NCBI GenBank assembly: GCA_025617375.2
Contig: JAMYGW020000001.1
Coordinates: 124,001-188,000 of the forward strand
From: Acarospora socialis
Lineage: Eukaryota > Ascomycota > Lecanoromycetes > Acarosporales > Acarosporaceae
DNA: 64,000 nt
Direction of reading: 5' to 3'
The notes beneath the pieces are model-generated. The model did not search any database, had not been told where the DNA came from, and was given only the letters and a program-made list of their open reading frames with translations. The position numbers were made by a program, and so were the translations under genes. Of this stretch, positions 10,401-23,050 are shown one piece after another (position 1 is the stretch's first letter; every line of letters begins with the position of its first letter).

Positions 10401-12696
10401 TTTTTGAGTGCCACTTATTGCTTCAGAAACCTTCGAGGAAGCCTGGTCCATCACAGCGGCCGCCGTTCCTAGAACCACAGAGGAGGCGCTTGAGGCAGCG
10501 CCTGCGACGCCTTGTGTGGCTACAGAAATGACAGATCCTGCACTGTCTTGCGAGGCACCAAACATGCTCTTACTAGCTTCACCGGCCGTTTCCGTGATTT
10601 TCCGGCTGGCTGATGCGGCAGCGGCGGGAATAAACTTGCTGCTGAAATCGTCGCTGGAATCTTGCGCGTTTAATTTCCATTTGCCAACCTCCTTCAGCCG
10701 GCTCAGTTCTTTCGCTGTTTCTTCTGCAATAGTCATACCTCTGGACTCAACTTCATCTCCGGCTTCTTTCGCCTTCTTCAAGCCATGGTGCTCCTTGGCG
10801 ACAGTCTCGATCTCATTCCTCCATTTGTCGAAAGTTTCCTTCAGGCCGTGATATCTGGACCAATCCTTATATGTTACACCCTCCATCCATGCCCACCGCA
10901 TTCCAATCTCCTGCATTCCTAGGTCCCGAATATTATCTACGACTTGCAGAGTGGACTCTGACGCCGAATTGACAAGCGACGAAGTCTCTCGTTCGTAGTC
11001 CTGCTTCCATGATCGAAGGGCCTGCGCCCTTTCTTTTACGGCTAACCCGGCTTGCTTGATGGCGCTGGAGAGTTTCTCTTCGGCTTTTTCCAAGTCTTGC
11101 TTGCTGGGTTTCGAGGGGAGGGACTGAACCAGCTTAATGATTTTACTCTTTAAGCCGCTCAGCTCGGACTCGGAGCTTTTCTCAAGTTGAATCACCAACG
11201 CTTCTCCCACACCATGAACTTGACTCGCCACCTGCCGTTCAGTGATTTCTTTGACCCGCTGCTCCAGATCCTCGGTGCCTTTGTCGGCAGCTTTTGCAAA
11301 TTTCTCCTGCCAAGATTTGAGATCGCTTTCAACCCTCTCACGAACTTGCTCAGCTTCCTGCTCCGGACTGAGTGATGATGAATCCGACGCGGTTGGAGAT
11401 GAGCTGACAGTGCCACTTGAGCCTGTGCCCGTAGTGGCGTGTGCCGATGCTACCGATGACGAGACTGATGAGAAACTGGAAGAGAAAGATGAAGACTTTG
11501 AGGAGCTGCTGATGCGCACATTGTTAGCCTTGGAGCTGCCAGGTAGTCAACACGTGGGTATGTGGGTATGAAAGTACAGTAGTAGGAAAATTTTCTAATC
11601 TGATTGAGTTCTCTGAAAGGCACAGTCCTTAAAGGCAACCCAACTGAGAACGCTATGCGACCGATCCCAATGTTGTCACCTTCATATACCGCAGTGCCCA
11701 ATGGCAAAGAGTCCATAGTTCCTCACGTATACGAACCATAGATTTTGAGAAGAGTAAAGGCTCACCTATCAACTGCCTCAACTGCAGCCTTGACCTTCTT
11801 CCCATCCCTGTACCTACCAAGCCTCTCGCTGATCCTCACAAGCTGTGGCTCGACATTTTCGCCATACAGTATCCTCATTTGTGGCCACAGCGTCCTGTTT
11901 ACGAATGCTGCGGTGGATGCCCAAGCCCATTGTGTATAAGGAAGACCGGTGTCAACAACAAAGCCATGACCGAGAGTGTAAGCTTTTTGAGCATACGGTA
12001 GGGAGGAGGTGTAAGTCGGCAACACATGCGAATGGTACATCTCAAGGACGTGGTGTCGTGCAACGTTATAGTAAGGTTTTGTAGCTGTCGATACTCTGCT
12101 AACGTGAGGAGCCAAAGACGAGTCATACTGCTTCTGAGCCTGCTCGCGGGCGAGCTCGAGCTTCGGTCTCAATGTTTTCTGCCACTGGCCTTGTCCGTAA
12201 GCACGTGCCTGATCGATCCGAGGAGCGCCGTAAGTTCCATAACTCTGTTTCCCCAGTCTGACAACAGGCTTGTACACCTGTTTGTCTAGTTTGTCGATAT
12301 ACGGGCGGGCATTTTCGACATATGGTGCAGCGTATGTATTGTAGTATGGTTCCAGGTAGGGGGTGACCTCCGAACGCAGCTCGAAATAGGACTTGCACAC
12401 ACTCGGAGACGTCTCATCGAGGTCACCTACGGTGCTTGGACATCGGAACAGGACTGTAATCAGACAATACCAAACCGATAACCTTTAACATTGCTTAGCA
12501 TACCAACGCCATAGGATGCTGTGCGGCTAACTGAAGGAAGCGCTGCAAAGAGAATTACGTACCTTGAGATGATACTGAAACCTCTAGTGACAGCAGATCG
12601 CTGTGTTCTGCTTGGTCTCGATGATCGTAAAGCTATGTGTCCATTCGGTCTGCCTTTGAAAGAATCCACCGGCCGGCCATTCGTCTCCACAGCCAT
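7456..12696 (-). CDS. Giant Ala/Ser-rich repeat protein with C-terminal KDEL (relatives listed as 'hoxa13')
   Basis: Minus strand, four exons (12696-12504, 12453-11766, 11535-9646, 9583-7456), 1632 residues; all junctions keep phase. Residues 1-45 are basic. A hydrophobic stretch with YVILFAALPSV leads into LFRCPSTV and could be a signal anchor. Exon 2 is rich in Tyr/Pro (VTPYLEPYYNTYAAPYV, ARPYID) and forms helical repeats. Exon 3 begins Ser-rich, then a charged coiled-coil-like part (SWQEKFAKAADKGTEDLEQ), then repeats. From about residue 590 to the end there are roughly twenty repeats built on YGTPTP / VGTPAP signatures spaced 35-50 residues apart and separated by SVASxASxxYxxA helices. It ends SKKDEL, a KDEL-type ER-retrieval signal. 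I believe homologs carry the name 'transcription factor hoxa13', yet no homeodomain is present. Inference: a type II or secreted ER-lumenal repeat protein of unknown role. Confidence 0.82.
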
Positions 12697-13540
12697 CGTA
12701 AAGCCTTTGAAAAAGTGCTAAGCGTGAATTACAGAGCCCCGAAGCTCGATGGTTTCAAATTCCAAGGTGCGATCGCATCTGATGGAGCCAAATCCCGGTC
12801 GTCTTTGATACTTGAGGAATCCGGTCTGTTCAGTGCTCACACAAAGCACAGGTCGAACTTCAATCAAACAGAGCCAAGTTGCTCGCCTGCCGTACAAGCT
12901 TTGATGGGGGTCAGGTAGAGAAGATTGAGAGAAGAGAACTTCTTATTCTTGATTTGTTGAATGCTCAAGATGAGACGGCGGGAAACTGGGGAGCTCTAAT
13001 CAAAAGACTGGGCAGCAAAACTGGGTTTAGGGACGAAGCGAGACGTCACAGCTTTGCTTACACCGATTACCAGGCCAGTAAGCAGTAAATAAGATACAGT
13101 AACACCTTTGTTGTAACACTGAAGTTACAGCAGTCTGTGTCATTCTCTATCTTTCGATAATCCGATAGCTCGGCCCATTGGAATTACTATATGTCTACTT
13201 TCAAGCCTACCTTACTGAGAGTATATATTGAAGTAAGCTGAAAAAGCTGCTCTGACATGTGAAGTCATATCAATCACTTCACGGAACTTGCCGCTTCACG
13301 CTCTTTGACATTGAGGTCCTTACTCCTGGTGACAACGACGTAAGGTACATGTATTCATAGAGTACACCGACGGGAGGCTATCTTGGACGCTGGCACTTAC
13401 AGATCTTGGTTGAGAACTTATATGAATCGGGCGCAAAACGATATTGACACATCTCTGTCAGCTACCACTGTCAATCATGACGCCTTGACCGTTGTCTCCC
13501 CCAGTGGCAGTCTGCTTCGAGGCACAAATTCAACTCGATA
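12697..13540. promoter_or_regulatory. Divergent promoter region between KDEL giant and DOA10
   Basis: 844 bases between two start codons facing apart. Short ORFs here are not convincing. TACCTTACTG and TAAGGTACATG words occur at about 13208 and 13340. No unfolded-protein-response element could be recognised with confidence. Confidence 0.4.
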
Positions 13541-16500
13541 GTGACACTAAATCCGTCGAACACAGTCAACATGGTTACTCACGACTTCTCCACCCTTGAG
13601 GTGGACCAACCAGACCTGATGAATGACCCAGCTTACGCTACAAATACCGAGAGCAAGGGCAAGAGCCGCGAGGACCCAGATACGTGTCGGATATGTCGAG
13701 GCGAAGGAACTAAAGAAGAGCCCCTGTTCTATCCTTGCAAGTGTAGTGGGAGTATCAAATACGTCCATCAAGACTGTCTGATGGAGTGGCTGTCACACTC
13801 GCAAAAGAAGCATTGCGAGCTCTGCAAGACGCCTTTCCGGTTCACGAAACTGTATCATCCGCAAATGCCACCAACTCTGCCGACACCAGTCTTTCTCCGC
13901 CAAGTCGTGATACACAGCTTCAGATCCCTTCTCACCTGGTTGAGGTTTCTTTTGGTCGCTTTCGTCTGGCTCGTTTGGCTGCCATGGACGATGCGGGTGG
14001 TGTGGAGAGGCTTGTTCTGGCTTGGAGACGGAGGATGGGTGGATACGCGCCTTACCGACACCAGACTTACTCTGGCCGCTCAAGAGCAGGCAGCTTTGCT
14101 TGCGGCTAACGACACCTCTCCGGCTGCCCGTACCCTACACTTGTCAAAGGAGGCGGCGGCATCGGCTCTGGTCTCGGGCGTGGCGAATCTGATTCCAAAG
14201 ATGCTGTCTCCAATCTCACAGACGCTCAACTTCACCGCTGATGAGCCAACGGTATACAGGCTCGCCAAGGGCTTCGTTCTCAAGTCTGCCAGACAGCTGG
14301 CGACTCCGCTCGCTGCCTCTAGCCTCTATACGGCTGCCAATGGTACCGATACTATGAGGGCTGAGTTCAAACATCAATCTTGGTTATCCAATGTGAAATT
14401 ACTCAAAACACTTAGTCGATCACAGTTCCTAAACGACTTGATTATCGACGTTCTCGAAGGCCAGCTGATTACCTTATTTGTCGTTGTTACTTTTGTCCTT
14501 ATTTTTTTGATTCGTGAGTGGGTCGTACAGCAACAGCCTGGCATCAACCTAGGCGGAGATCCGAATGCTAATGTTGCCGGCGGGGAGCTGGCTCTGCGCG
14601 GAGCCATGCAACAACCGGGGCAACAACATGTGCCACCCGGAGATGACCTTTTGGGAAGACAACATGATGCTGAAGCGGTCGATGATGTGGGTAACGGACC
14701 GGACGTGGTAGAAGGAGGCGGTATCCCACGCGCCAGAATTATGGCCCGACCAAGACATAGACGAAGGGCGCGCTCACCACCTGCGCGAATCCAGATGCAA
14801 ATTGTCCATCAGCCGCTAACACCACTCGGACATGAGCCCGGACCATCGAACACCGAAGTTGCGATGTTTGGGGACAGACTACCAGAGGGTGAAATCTTTC
14901 GGTTTGGAAGCAGTTCTGAACGCGCAGGACCAAATACTCAGCAGAGACCTGGGATGCCCACCCGGAACGCACTCCCCAGAGCTGCCGAGATTCAGCGCAT
15001 GATCGAAGAGACGAATAGGCTCGCAGCTAAGAAAGATTGGCCAGGACTCCAAGTCTTTATGGATCTCTGGCAACGCGCGGACAGTAAGCCGGAAGAAGTT
15101 TTGAGAATAATTGAGGCTGAGGGTCGCACATCCGAGCTCGAACGGCTTGTGTCAGAGATGAAAAGACTGCAGAACGTAGACAACATCCAAGAAGCAACAC
15201 AGGTTGAAATCCTGGCAATTGGCTCTGGAGGTGAGAATACCGCGAACGAGCAGAACAGTGAAGGCAGTAGTCAAAGTTGGGAGGAAGTATCAAGGTTAAT
15301 CTTGGGCGAAGAGCTAGGATCCGGCAATGAAACATGCCAATTCCCTGTGGCAGTACAAGCAGAAGGAGAAGTGGGCGAGCTGGGTTCTTGTGCTGAGATT
15401 GACCATGAATACACCGGCGCCCTTCTTAGGAACGACCAGGTAGAGCAATCAAGCAAAGGGAAGGGGAGACTCACTGATGCCCTCACTTTCACGAGCGCTA
15501 CTGGTCAAGGGGGGGATCTCCAAGTGGATAAGAACGCTCCGTGGTTCCCAGATTCTGAGGAATCAGATCATCATATTGTCAACCCGGACCACGAGATCGA
15601 GTCTTTTACAATTACTGAGCGCCTGAACAATGGGCAAGTACCAAGGAAAACTACCAGTCTGGGAGACTTTTCGAACAAAGACTCTATCGACCCTGAGAAA
15701 TCCGATGTAGTTCCCGGAAGTGCATCGAACGAATCATCCTCTGACAACTCTTTTGCAGGGTTGGCAGCCCCACAAGAGGCACATGTTACACCGCCTCCGC
15801 CTGGTGCAGTGTTTCCTACTACAGATGCAGAAGCTCAACCGCAGATGCTTCAGCAGCAGCATCCGATCGCAAATGATGACGCTGCATCCCAAAGCCTAAT
15901 AGATAGAGTAATGACATGGCTCTGGGGAGGTGTAGCAGAGGTAGAGCAGGAGCAGCTCCAAGACCTACAAGGTGGGAACGAAGAGGAGGTTGTTCAAGAT
16001 CTTGCCGACCAGCCACCATTCGTGCCAGTGATCCACGGACATGTTGCTGTCCAACAGGTTCATGCACCACCAAACCCCGCGCAGAACGACGAAGCAGAAG
16101 GAGGCCCGGAGCCCAACGATCCAAATGCAGTAGAAGAAGGAGAGGACTTGGAAGGAGTGATGGAGCTTGTTGGAATGCAAGGTCCCTTGACGGGGCTTTT
16201 GCAAAATGGCATGTTTAGCGCAGTGCTTATCTCAATTACGGTAGCTGCTGGTATCTGGCTCCCTTACATCTGGGGCAAGATGGTGCTCTTGCTCCTAGCC
16301 AATCCGGTGTCTATGATGGTTAGACTTCCTCTTCGATGGCTGTCCTCCACTGCCGACACCATTGTTGATATCTGCATCTTCATTATCGGTTGTCTAGTCT
16401 ACTGGATCGACACCCTCGTCCATTTGTGCCTCGTTCCTATTGGCATGGTCTTTCCGAGTATTGCAAGGTTGACGTACCACAGCACCTTGGCGACGGGTGC

Positions 16501-18924
16501 GAAGGCAGTTGCAGAAGGTGGATTGGAAAGACTTGCGAAGAAACTGGTAACGACCAGCAGCGGCTTCGCTGAAGCGGAGTTTCCAATATTCTCCATAGTT
16601 TCCCATGAAGCCTTGCACTCTATGGAAGCGCACATTGCTCGCTTCGTACAGCTCTTGTTCTACGCTGTTCCTACAGGCTTTACCGCATTGGTGCGACAGA
16701 CCTTGCGGAGTCCGCACTCGATCAAAAACTTAGGAACGAGCCTCGTGTCGACAGCACGTACTTTGCCCGCCTCCATCCCATACAGAGCGTCTGTCCTCAC
16801 AGGGTACGCGCGATCTCTTCTCATGGTAAATCCGTTGAGCATTACTCTCGAATACCCTCGCCGAACTATGCCACTTGACTATAGTCTGGCGTATTGGGAC
16901 ACGAAGGATCGATTCATTACGGTCCTCCTTGGTTACGTCTTCTTCACTACAGCCGGGTTCGTATATCTAAAGATCAGCGGATCACTTGCAAAGGCTCGAC
17001 GTGGAGAAAGGGTCACCGGTGTCGTGGCCGAGATTCTACAACAAGCAGGTGGTGTGGTCAAGGTGATCCTCATCATCAGTATCGAGATGATCGTGTTCCC
17101 ATTATACTGTGGCTTGTTGTTGGATGTAGCTCTCCTGCCACTTTTCGAAAACGTGACCATCATTTCCCGAGTTAGATTCACCATTCACTCGCCGAGCACT
17201 TCACTGTTCGTTCATTGGTTTGTTGGAACATGTTACATGTTTCACTTCGCACTGTTCGTGTCTATGTGTCGAAAGATCTTGCGGAACGGGGTTCTGTGTG
17301 AGTGAAAATCTGTCGAACTGCAACAATTGACTGACGACTAATTGATCCTTTCTCAGATTTCATTCGAGATCCGGATGATCCGACATTCCATCCCGTCCGT
17401 GATGTCCTAGAGCGAAACGTTTCGACGCAGCTGAGGAAGATCGCTTTCAGTGCTCTGGTCTATGGCGCTCTTGTGATTGTCTGTTTGGGTGGTGTGGTTT
17501 GGGGTTTATTCTACGCATGTGACGGCGTGTTGCCCATCCACTGGTCCTCCAACGAGCCTGTGCTGGAGTTTCCCGTTGATCTCCTTTTTTACAACTTCCT
17601 TATGCCTCTGGCGGTGAAGTTCATAAACCCTTCCGACGGGCTACACACGATGTATCACTGGTGGTTTCGAAGATGCGCAAGGCTACTTCGTCTTAGCCAT
17701 TTCCTTTTCGGAGAGCAAGACCCAGCCGAGGAGGGCCGGCACGTTCGTCGCACTTGGTACGGAGTTATTACTGGGAAACGAGGCGATGTTAATCGCCCGG
17801 TCCTTGGTAACGACCGAAGGATCCTAGCTGCAGATCGCAACCTCGACGCATATTTCTTACGGGACGGCACCTATGTCCGTGCTCCGGCATCTGATCAGGT
17901 TCGCATCCCGAAAGGAGCAAAGACCTTCCTCGAGGTGACCGACGAAAATATACAAGTTGATGGACAACGGGATCCTGACAACGGACCGCATGGGAAGAAT
18001 GCGGGCATGTTCACTACAGTGTATATTCCACCCCTGTTCCGAGTACGTATTGGGCTATTTATCCTCCTCCTCTGGCTCTTTGCTGCCACGACTGGGATTG
18101 GTATCACAATTCTTCCTCTCGTCTTCGGCCGCATGGTGTTTGCCTATCTTCTTCCCAACCATGTCCGTATGAACGACGTCTATGCCTTTTCCATTGGGAT
18201 CTTCATTCTCGGCGGCACCTTTTCCAGCATGTTTCACCTTCGTACTGCCTCCGAATCTGTTAAAATGATCTTTCTATCTCATGCGAGTTTGCACCAGGGA
18301 ACTCGCAAGATTTACAAGTACACATTGCGCTTTTTCCGCCTTTTGTACACTTACGCGACGTTTGCCCTCGTGCTGCCCTCGCTGGCCGCACTCATCGTCG
18401 AGTTCTACATCGTAATTCCTTTCCACACGTACTTGGGCGCTGGGGAGCGCCACATCATCTACTTTATACAGGACTGGACCCTCGGCGTACTCTACGTCAA
18501 GATGGCAAGCCGGCTGATCCTATGGCACTCGACATCTCGTCCGGCGCAGGCACTGCGCGCCGTTGTCCGGGACGGATGGCTCAACCCCGACGTAGGGCTC
18601 GCGACAAGGGGCTTCATCTTCCCTGCATCTGCGCTGATGGTGGCCGGGCTATTGCTGCCCTTGCCATTTGGATGGATAGCGAACAAGACCTATTTCCGCA
18701 GTGCGGGTAGTGCGATGCAAAGCTCCGTCTACCAGTACAGTTACCCGGCGGTTCTAGCAGTGGGCCTATGGTCGGTTGGTCTGTACCTGCTATGCTTAGC
18801 GTTGAAGGGTTGGAAGCAGAGGATCAGGGACGAGGTTTACTTGGTTGGCGAGCGACTGCATAACTTCGGAGAGAAGAAGGCCGCTGCTGTTGGCACCTCA
18901 TCGAGAGTGGTGGTGCAGGGCTGA
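13541..18924 (+). CDS. SSM4: ERAD E3 ubiquitin ligase, RING-CH type (Doa10/SSM4/MARCH6)
   Basis: Two exons (13541-17297, 17357-18924), 1774 residues. A C4HC3 RING-CH finger lies at about residues 47-100: CRIC, CKC, HQDC and CELC with the linking GSIKYVHQDCLMEWL. It is followed by many membrane segments, first near residue 130 and 300 (LITLFVVVTFVLIFLI), then a cluster after residue 900 (VLISITVAAGIWLPYIWG and later). The intron restores GVLYFIRDPDDPTFHPVRD, a conserved Doa10 block. Doa10 sits in the ER and inner nuclear membrane and ubiquitinates misfolded or short-lived proteins with Ubc6/Ubc7. Residues ~340-870 form a long polar, apparently disordered insert that makes the protein larger than yeast Doa10 (about 1320). 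A second ATG at 13571 (MVTHDF) is an equally possible start. Confidence 0.95.
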
Positions 18925-19534
18925 TTGGCGTGTGCATTTTGCGGATGCTGGCGTTGAGGGAGATTACAGGAGGACCTCATAGGCGTAAAGTTTGAATGTG
19001 GTTTATCAATCCCCCGTGTACTACTCCAGGTTCTTACCAGATATTAGAAACACCTCCTACAAATATGCATCTTTGCTAGGCCCTCTAAGGTATGCAGTCC
19101 AAATTACCAGTACGAGTGCGCATGACGAGGCGTGATTGGCTTAATTGAAATGGCAACTTGCTGACTAATATATCGACGATTCGACACCTTTAGGCAGACA
19201 ATCCAATCTGACCAACGACCATTGGCCGGCTTCGAAGATCTCAGGCTGGTTGACCATGCTCTGTTGCCTATGATGATCTTAGGCTCCGGTCTGGTATTAG
19301 GAGATGATTTAGGTAGAATCCTAAGGTTCTTGATGTCTTTGCGAAGAACGACCTTGGTAGCAGGCTTCACTTTGTACTCGTACCAATTCTAGGCAGCAGC
19401 TTAGGTACTCTTATTAACGACGCGACTCTTTCCGAATATGAACTTCTTCCTACCGCTACCGGATAATTCAATACCATTTGGAGTACTTTCTTACCTCATG
19501 ACATACTAATTGCACTTCTTGATCGTTCTATGCG
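18925..19534. other. Intergenic between DOA10 and HeLo-kinase-protease gene
   Basis: No gene seen. It carries CTAAGGTATG (19085), TTTAGGTAG (19310) and TTAGGTACTC (19402), members of the dispersed intergenic motif family. It must contain the DOA10 3' end and the promoter of the next gene. Confidence 0.4.
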
Positions 19535-22500
19535 TTGACGAAAGCGATGGAGACGTTCCGTGGTGGTCTGCTCCCGCGACGCTTAACAAGAATGTATGCA
19601 GAGACCAAGAGGTCGTACGAGAATGTCATAGAGCCAGAAAAGACGCAGATCAGCTCGATATCGTCCACTTTGCAACGGAAGCTTCGTATACAGAAAGATC
19701 GTCTGATCACCTGGGGCCTGGACTGGAGTGACGCCAGCGTAACGCAGCCTGCAGACATTGACGATGCCCTTGACAGAGCAGGGCTCAGCGATATCGTGGC
19801 CAGTGTCATGTCCTCCATTCAGGAACTACTCGATGAAGCCGAACAGCTCCGAGTTTCACGGCCATCCAAGTATGCCAGGAAGCTCTCGGCTGAGAAGCGT
19901 TCGGAGGACAACGCACAGGGAACTCAAAGTTTCGAGAAGGCCCGCTTCGAAGATCTTTTGAAAGACTTAACAGCGTCTATTGACACGTTATTCGACCTGT
20001 CTCGGTCGCGGCGGGGTTTCACTCATCCCGAACTTTCCCAAGGCATTGCTGCGAAGACACCAGCTCGACTCTCTGCAGAGAATAGGCCGGCATCAAGGGT
20101 AGATGGGCTACATGAGCTTCCCAATTCTGAGGTTAAGATATCTGGTTGGTCATCAGCTCAAGCTGATCAAGCCACAAAGTCTTCCGCTCCTGGCAGTTTT
20201 GAGAATCCTAAAGAGTTCGGTTACGTGACGGAGAAACCAGGGACGCCAACATCGCTTCCGCCCCCGTATGAGGCTGTAACAGCCTATCAAGCTAGCACAG
20301 TCAACTTGGCCACGCTCTTGCAGCTTCCCGCAGACCATACAGGGGCAACGGTGCCCAATCTCGAACACCGCCTACGTCTAGCTTTTAATCTGGCGTTGAA
20401 CCTCAACGAACTTCACAGACTGGGATGGGCTTATGGAAAAGTCAACAGCGACAACGTGGTTTTCTCTCGCTCAGGTAATACGGCACATGGAGACTTTTCC
20501 AGAAGTTGGCGAGGATACGATGTTCGGAATGCCACCTTCTCGCCGAGCAATGCGCTGGATATGTCGATGGCAGGGGAAACTTCGGGAGTACGTTCCTCGA
20601 GTATCTTCCAGCATCCTCGATTAGTACATGCAAGCTCCCTTGCGCAAAAGCAAGCATGCGATGCTTACAGTCTCGGCCTCGTGCTACTGGAGATAGGATT
20701 CTGGATGCCCCTGAATGCGTTCTGGAAGATGAAGTACACCTTGGAGACCTTCAAGTCGAGACTGGAAAATGTCTATGTCAAGAAACTGGCAGCGAAATGT
20801 GGCAGCATATACATGCGTACGGTACATCATTGTCTCACATTAGCGGATCGCCTGTTCTCGACACTGCCGTTGTCTACTGTTCAGGCCAGCGAGGTGCAGC
20901 ATGATTTTTGTAGCAAGATCATCAAACCACTGGAGCGCTGCTGCACGCTAGATGACCCCTACATGGTCTCAGGTTTCAACATCACAACTCTGCCCTCTAC
21001 TGCAGAGACTGAGCCAATCAAGCCTCCGAATCTCGCCTCGACTCCAGACCGTGCCTCGAAAAGTGAAGCGAAGCACAGATGCCCGGTGAAAAGAAAATTC
21101 AGGATCTGGTCTATCCTTCCACCGAAGACAGTATTGAGCGAATGGAACACTCTTCTGTTGCCGTGCTTGGAGAGGATAGTGAACAAAACACTCAGAAATC
21201 CTCAGGAATCTTTCAGTGCGGACCTCATGATGATTGGAGAGACATCAGAGACTTCGAAACCAACAATCATCATCACATGCACCAGCGTGCGCGAGATTAA
21301 GACGGCTATACATCGGCATCTCAAATACGAGAAGCAAGTTTATGACGTCAAAGTTCGTAAAGGTGAAGTTCGTCGGTCCAAACTCTCAGGACCCAGGAGG
21401 CAACGCAGGCACCGCCGGTCGGCAGGCTGTAACGCCTCCAACCTAAGCATTGACAAACAACCTGCTGCGAACCCACATTATCAACAGCAGCCAGCTTGTG
21501 GTGCTTCAATAGGCGCGTTTCGAGACAATGAGCATTTGCCACCAGTCTCTCTAGGAGGAGTTATCTTGATTGATGACGAACCATACGGCATGACCGTGCA
21601 TCATATGCTTGAACAGTTGAGTGAAGGCGAGGATGCGTGTTCGGGGGGACATGATGAAGTTCCAACTTGGTCTAGCGCTACCCCTGATCCAGGTCTGCTA
21701 CTGTCTGATCCTATTCAGTCGGTGTACGACCAAGACCTACTGCAGACTGAATACCCCTTCGAGATCTCGGATGACGATGATGACGGATACAGCTCCGTAG
21801 CTGATGACGATGATGATGACGATAATGGGGCATGGTCGCTGGAACAGTCCGACGTCAACGAAAGGACAAGCATCGATGACGACGACATCTCACTTGGTGA
21901 CTCGCCCGGCATCGACCCAGATGACGATGATGGCTCAAATTATCTAGTCACGCAGCCAGCAATTGACGACGTCGACGATACCTTCTTTCCCAGTGAACAG
22001 GACCGAAACGAAGAACACCTCGCATCTCACTTCCTCGGCAACATCCACGCATCCTCCGGGATCCGAAGACGCATGCGTGACGGGATGAAGCACGAGGTCG
22101 ACTGGGCATTGATCAGGTTCAGCGATCAGCGCGTACAACATCAGAATATCGTGAAGGGTGGTAGGAGATACTGCGCCAAGCGAGAGTGCAACAACGTTGC
22201 CAGCGAAGACCTCTACCCGCATCGCATCGCCGGACTCGACGAACTCGGTGGCCTCAAAGTTCATTCTCTCGGCCGGACGAGCGGGTTGCAAGGCGGCACG
22301 ATCTCACCTGCCATGAGCCTTGTCAAATTCCAAGGCCGGTATACATCCTCACTCAGCTGGCATGTCGTCGGCAACTTCGGCGGTAAGTGATGGCCTTTCT
22401 CTCCTACACCTCAGCGAACTCCTTTCGAATATAACACTGGCTGACGCGGTACACAAACAGTGGGCGGCGACTCCGGCGCCTGGGTCATTGACAACGACCA

Positions 22501-23050
22501 CGGTCGCGTTTGTGGGCACGTCCTAGCCTGGTGCTCGAAGAACAGCATCGCGTACATTGCGCCCATGCAAGTGATGTTAGAGGACATCGCCGAGACGCTG
22601 GGCGCTGAGCGCATCACGCTCCCAGAGCCCAGGACTACACGTGCCTCTGAGTCAACAGCACTTCCGTGCAGAGAAAAGTATCAAAACCAAAAGGACGGAA
22701 CGGGCACGAACATCCTGGCCTCGATCGAGAAGCCCCTCCCGCCTCTCCCGCTACCTGCTCTACCAATCCTTCCACGTACACCAGAGTCTCCACCTCTCTC
22801 AACTGACAGAGCGAACACTGGCATCATATCCGACCTGACGGAATGCATGGACGAGCTTCAAGGCGTCGTCGGCCTCGGAGGCGCACATTTCGACCTCGGC
22901 CTCGATCTCGAGAATTTCCGGATCGAGGACCCATCAGCCAAGTTGTTCCCGGATACGACGCGCCTGCACGACGTTTCGACTTCTTACGAGAGGGGAAAAG
23001 GGGTGTTGATGGGGGAGCAGAGGAAGGGAGATCAGGTGGCCAGGTGCTAA
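19535..23050 (+). CDS. HeLo domain - pseudokinase - trypsin-like protease fusion
   Basis: Two exons (19535-22382, 22461-23050), 1145 residues. Residues 1-150 resemble the HeLo (prion-inhibition and propagation) helical domain: KLRIQKDRLITWGLDWSD, then DIDDALDRAGLSDIVASVM and IQELLDEAEQL. Residues ~250-490 look like a protein kinase lacking catalytic motifs: the HRD position reads YGK (WAYGKVNSDNVVF) and the lobe shows DAYSLGLVLLEIGFW. After a basic linker (RRQRRHRRS), residues ~660-1000 look like a fungal S1-type serine protease: GGVILIDDEPYGMTVHH (His689/690), VDWALIRF (Asp856) and GGDSGAW (Ser954, rebuilt across the intron). An acidic Asp-rich segment lies between the His and Asp parts. HeLo proteins drive membrane-linked cell death in incompatibility. 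Role here is inferred. The upstream in-frame ATG 12 bases earlier than METF was used. Confidence 0.75.

Noticed and set aside
9952-10851. Two plus-strand frames of about 150 codons rich in Glu/Ala/Thr
   Set aside because: Mirror image of the Ala/Ser-rich repeats of the minus-strand KDEL protein; no independent evidence.
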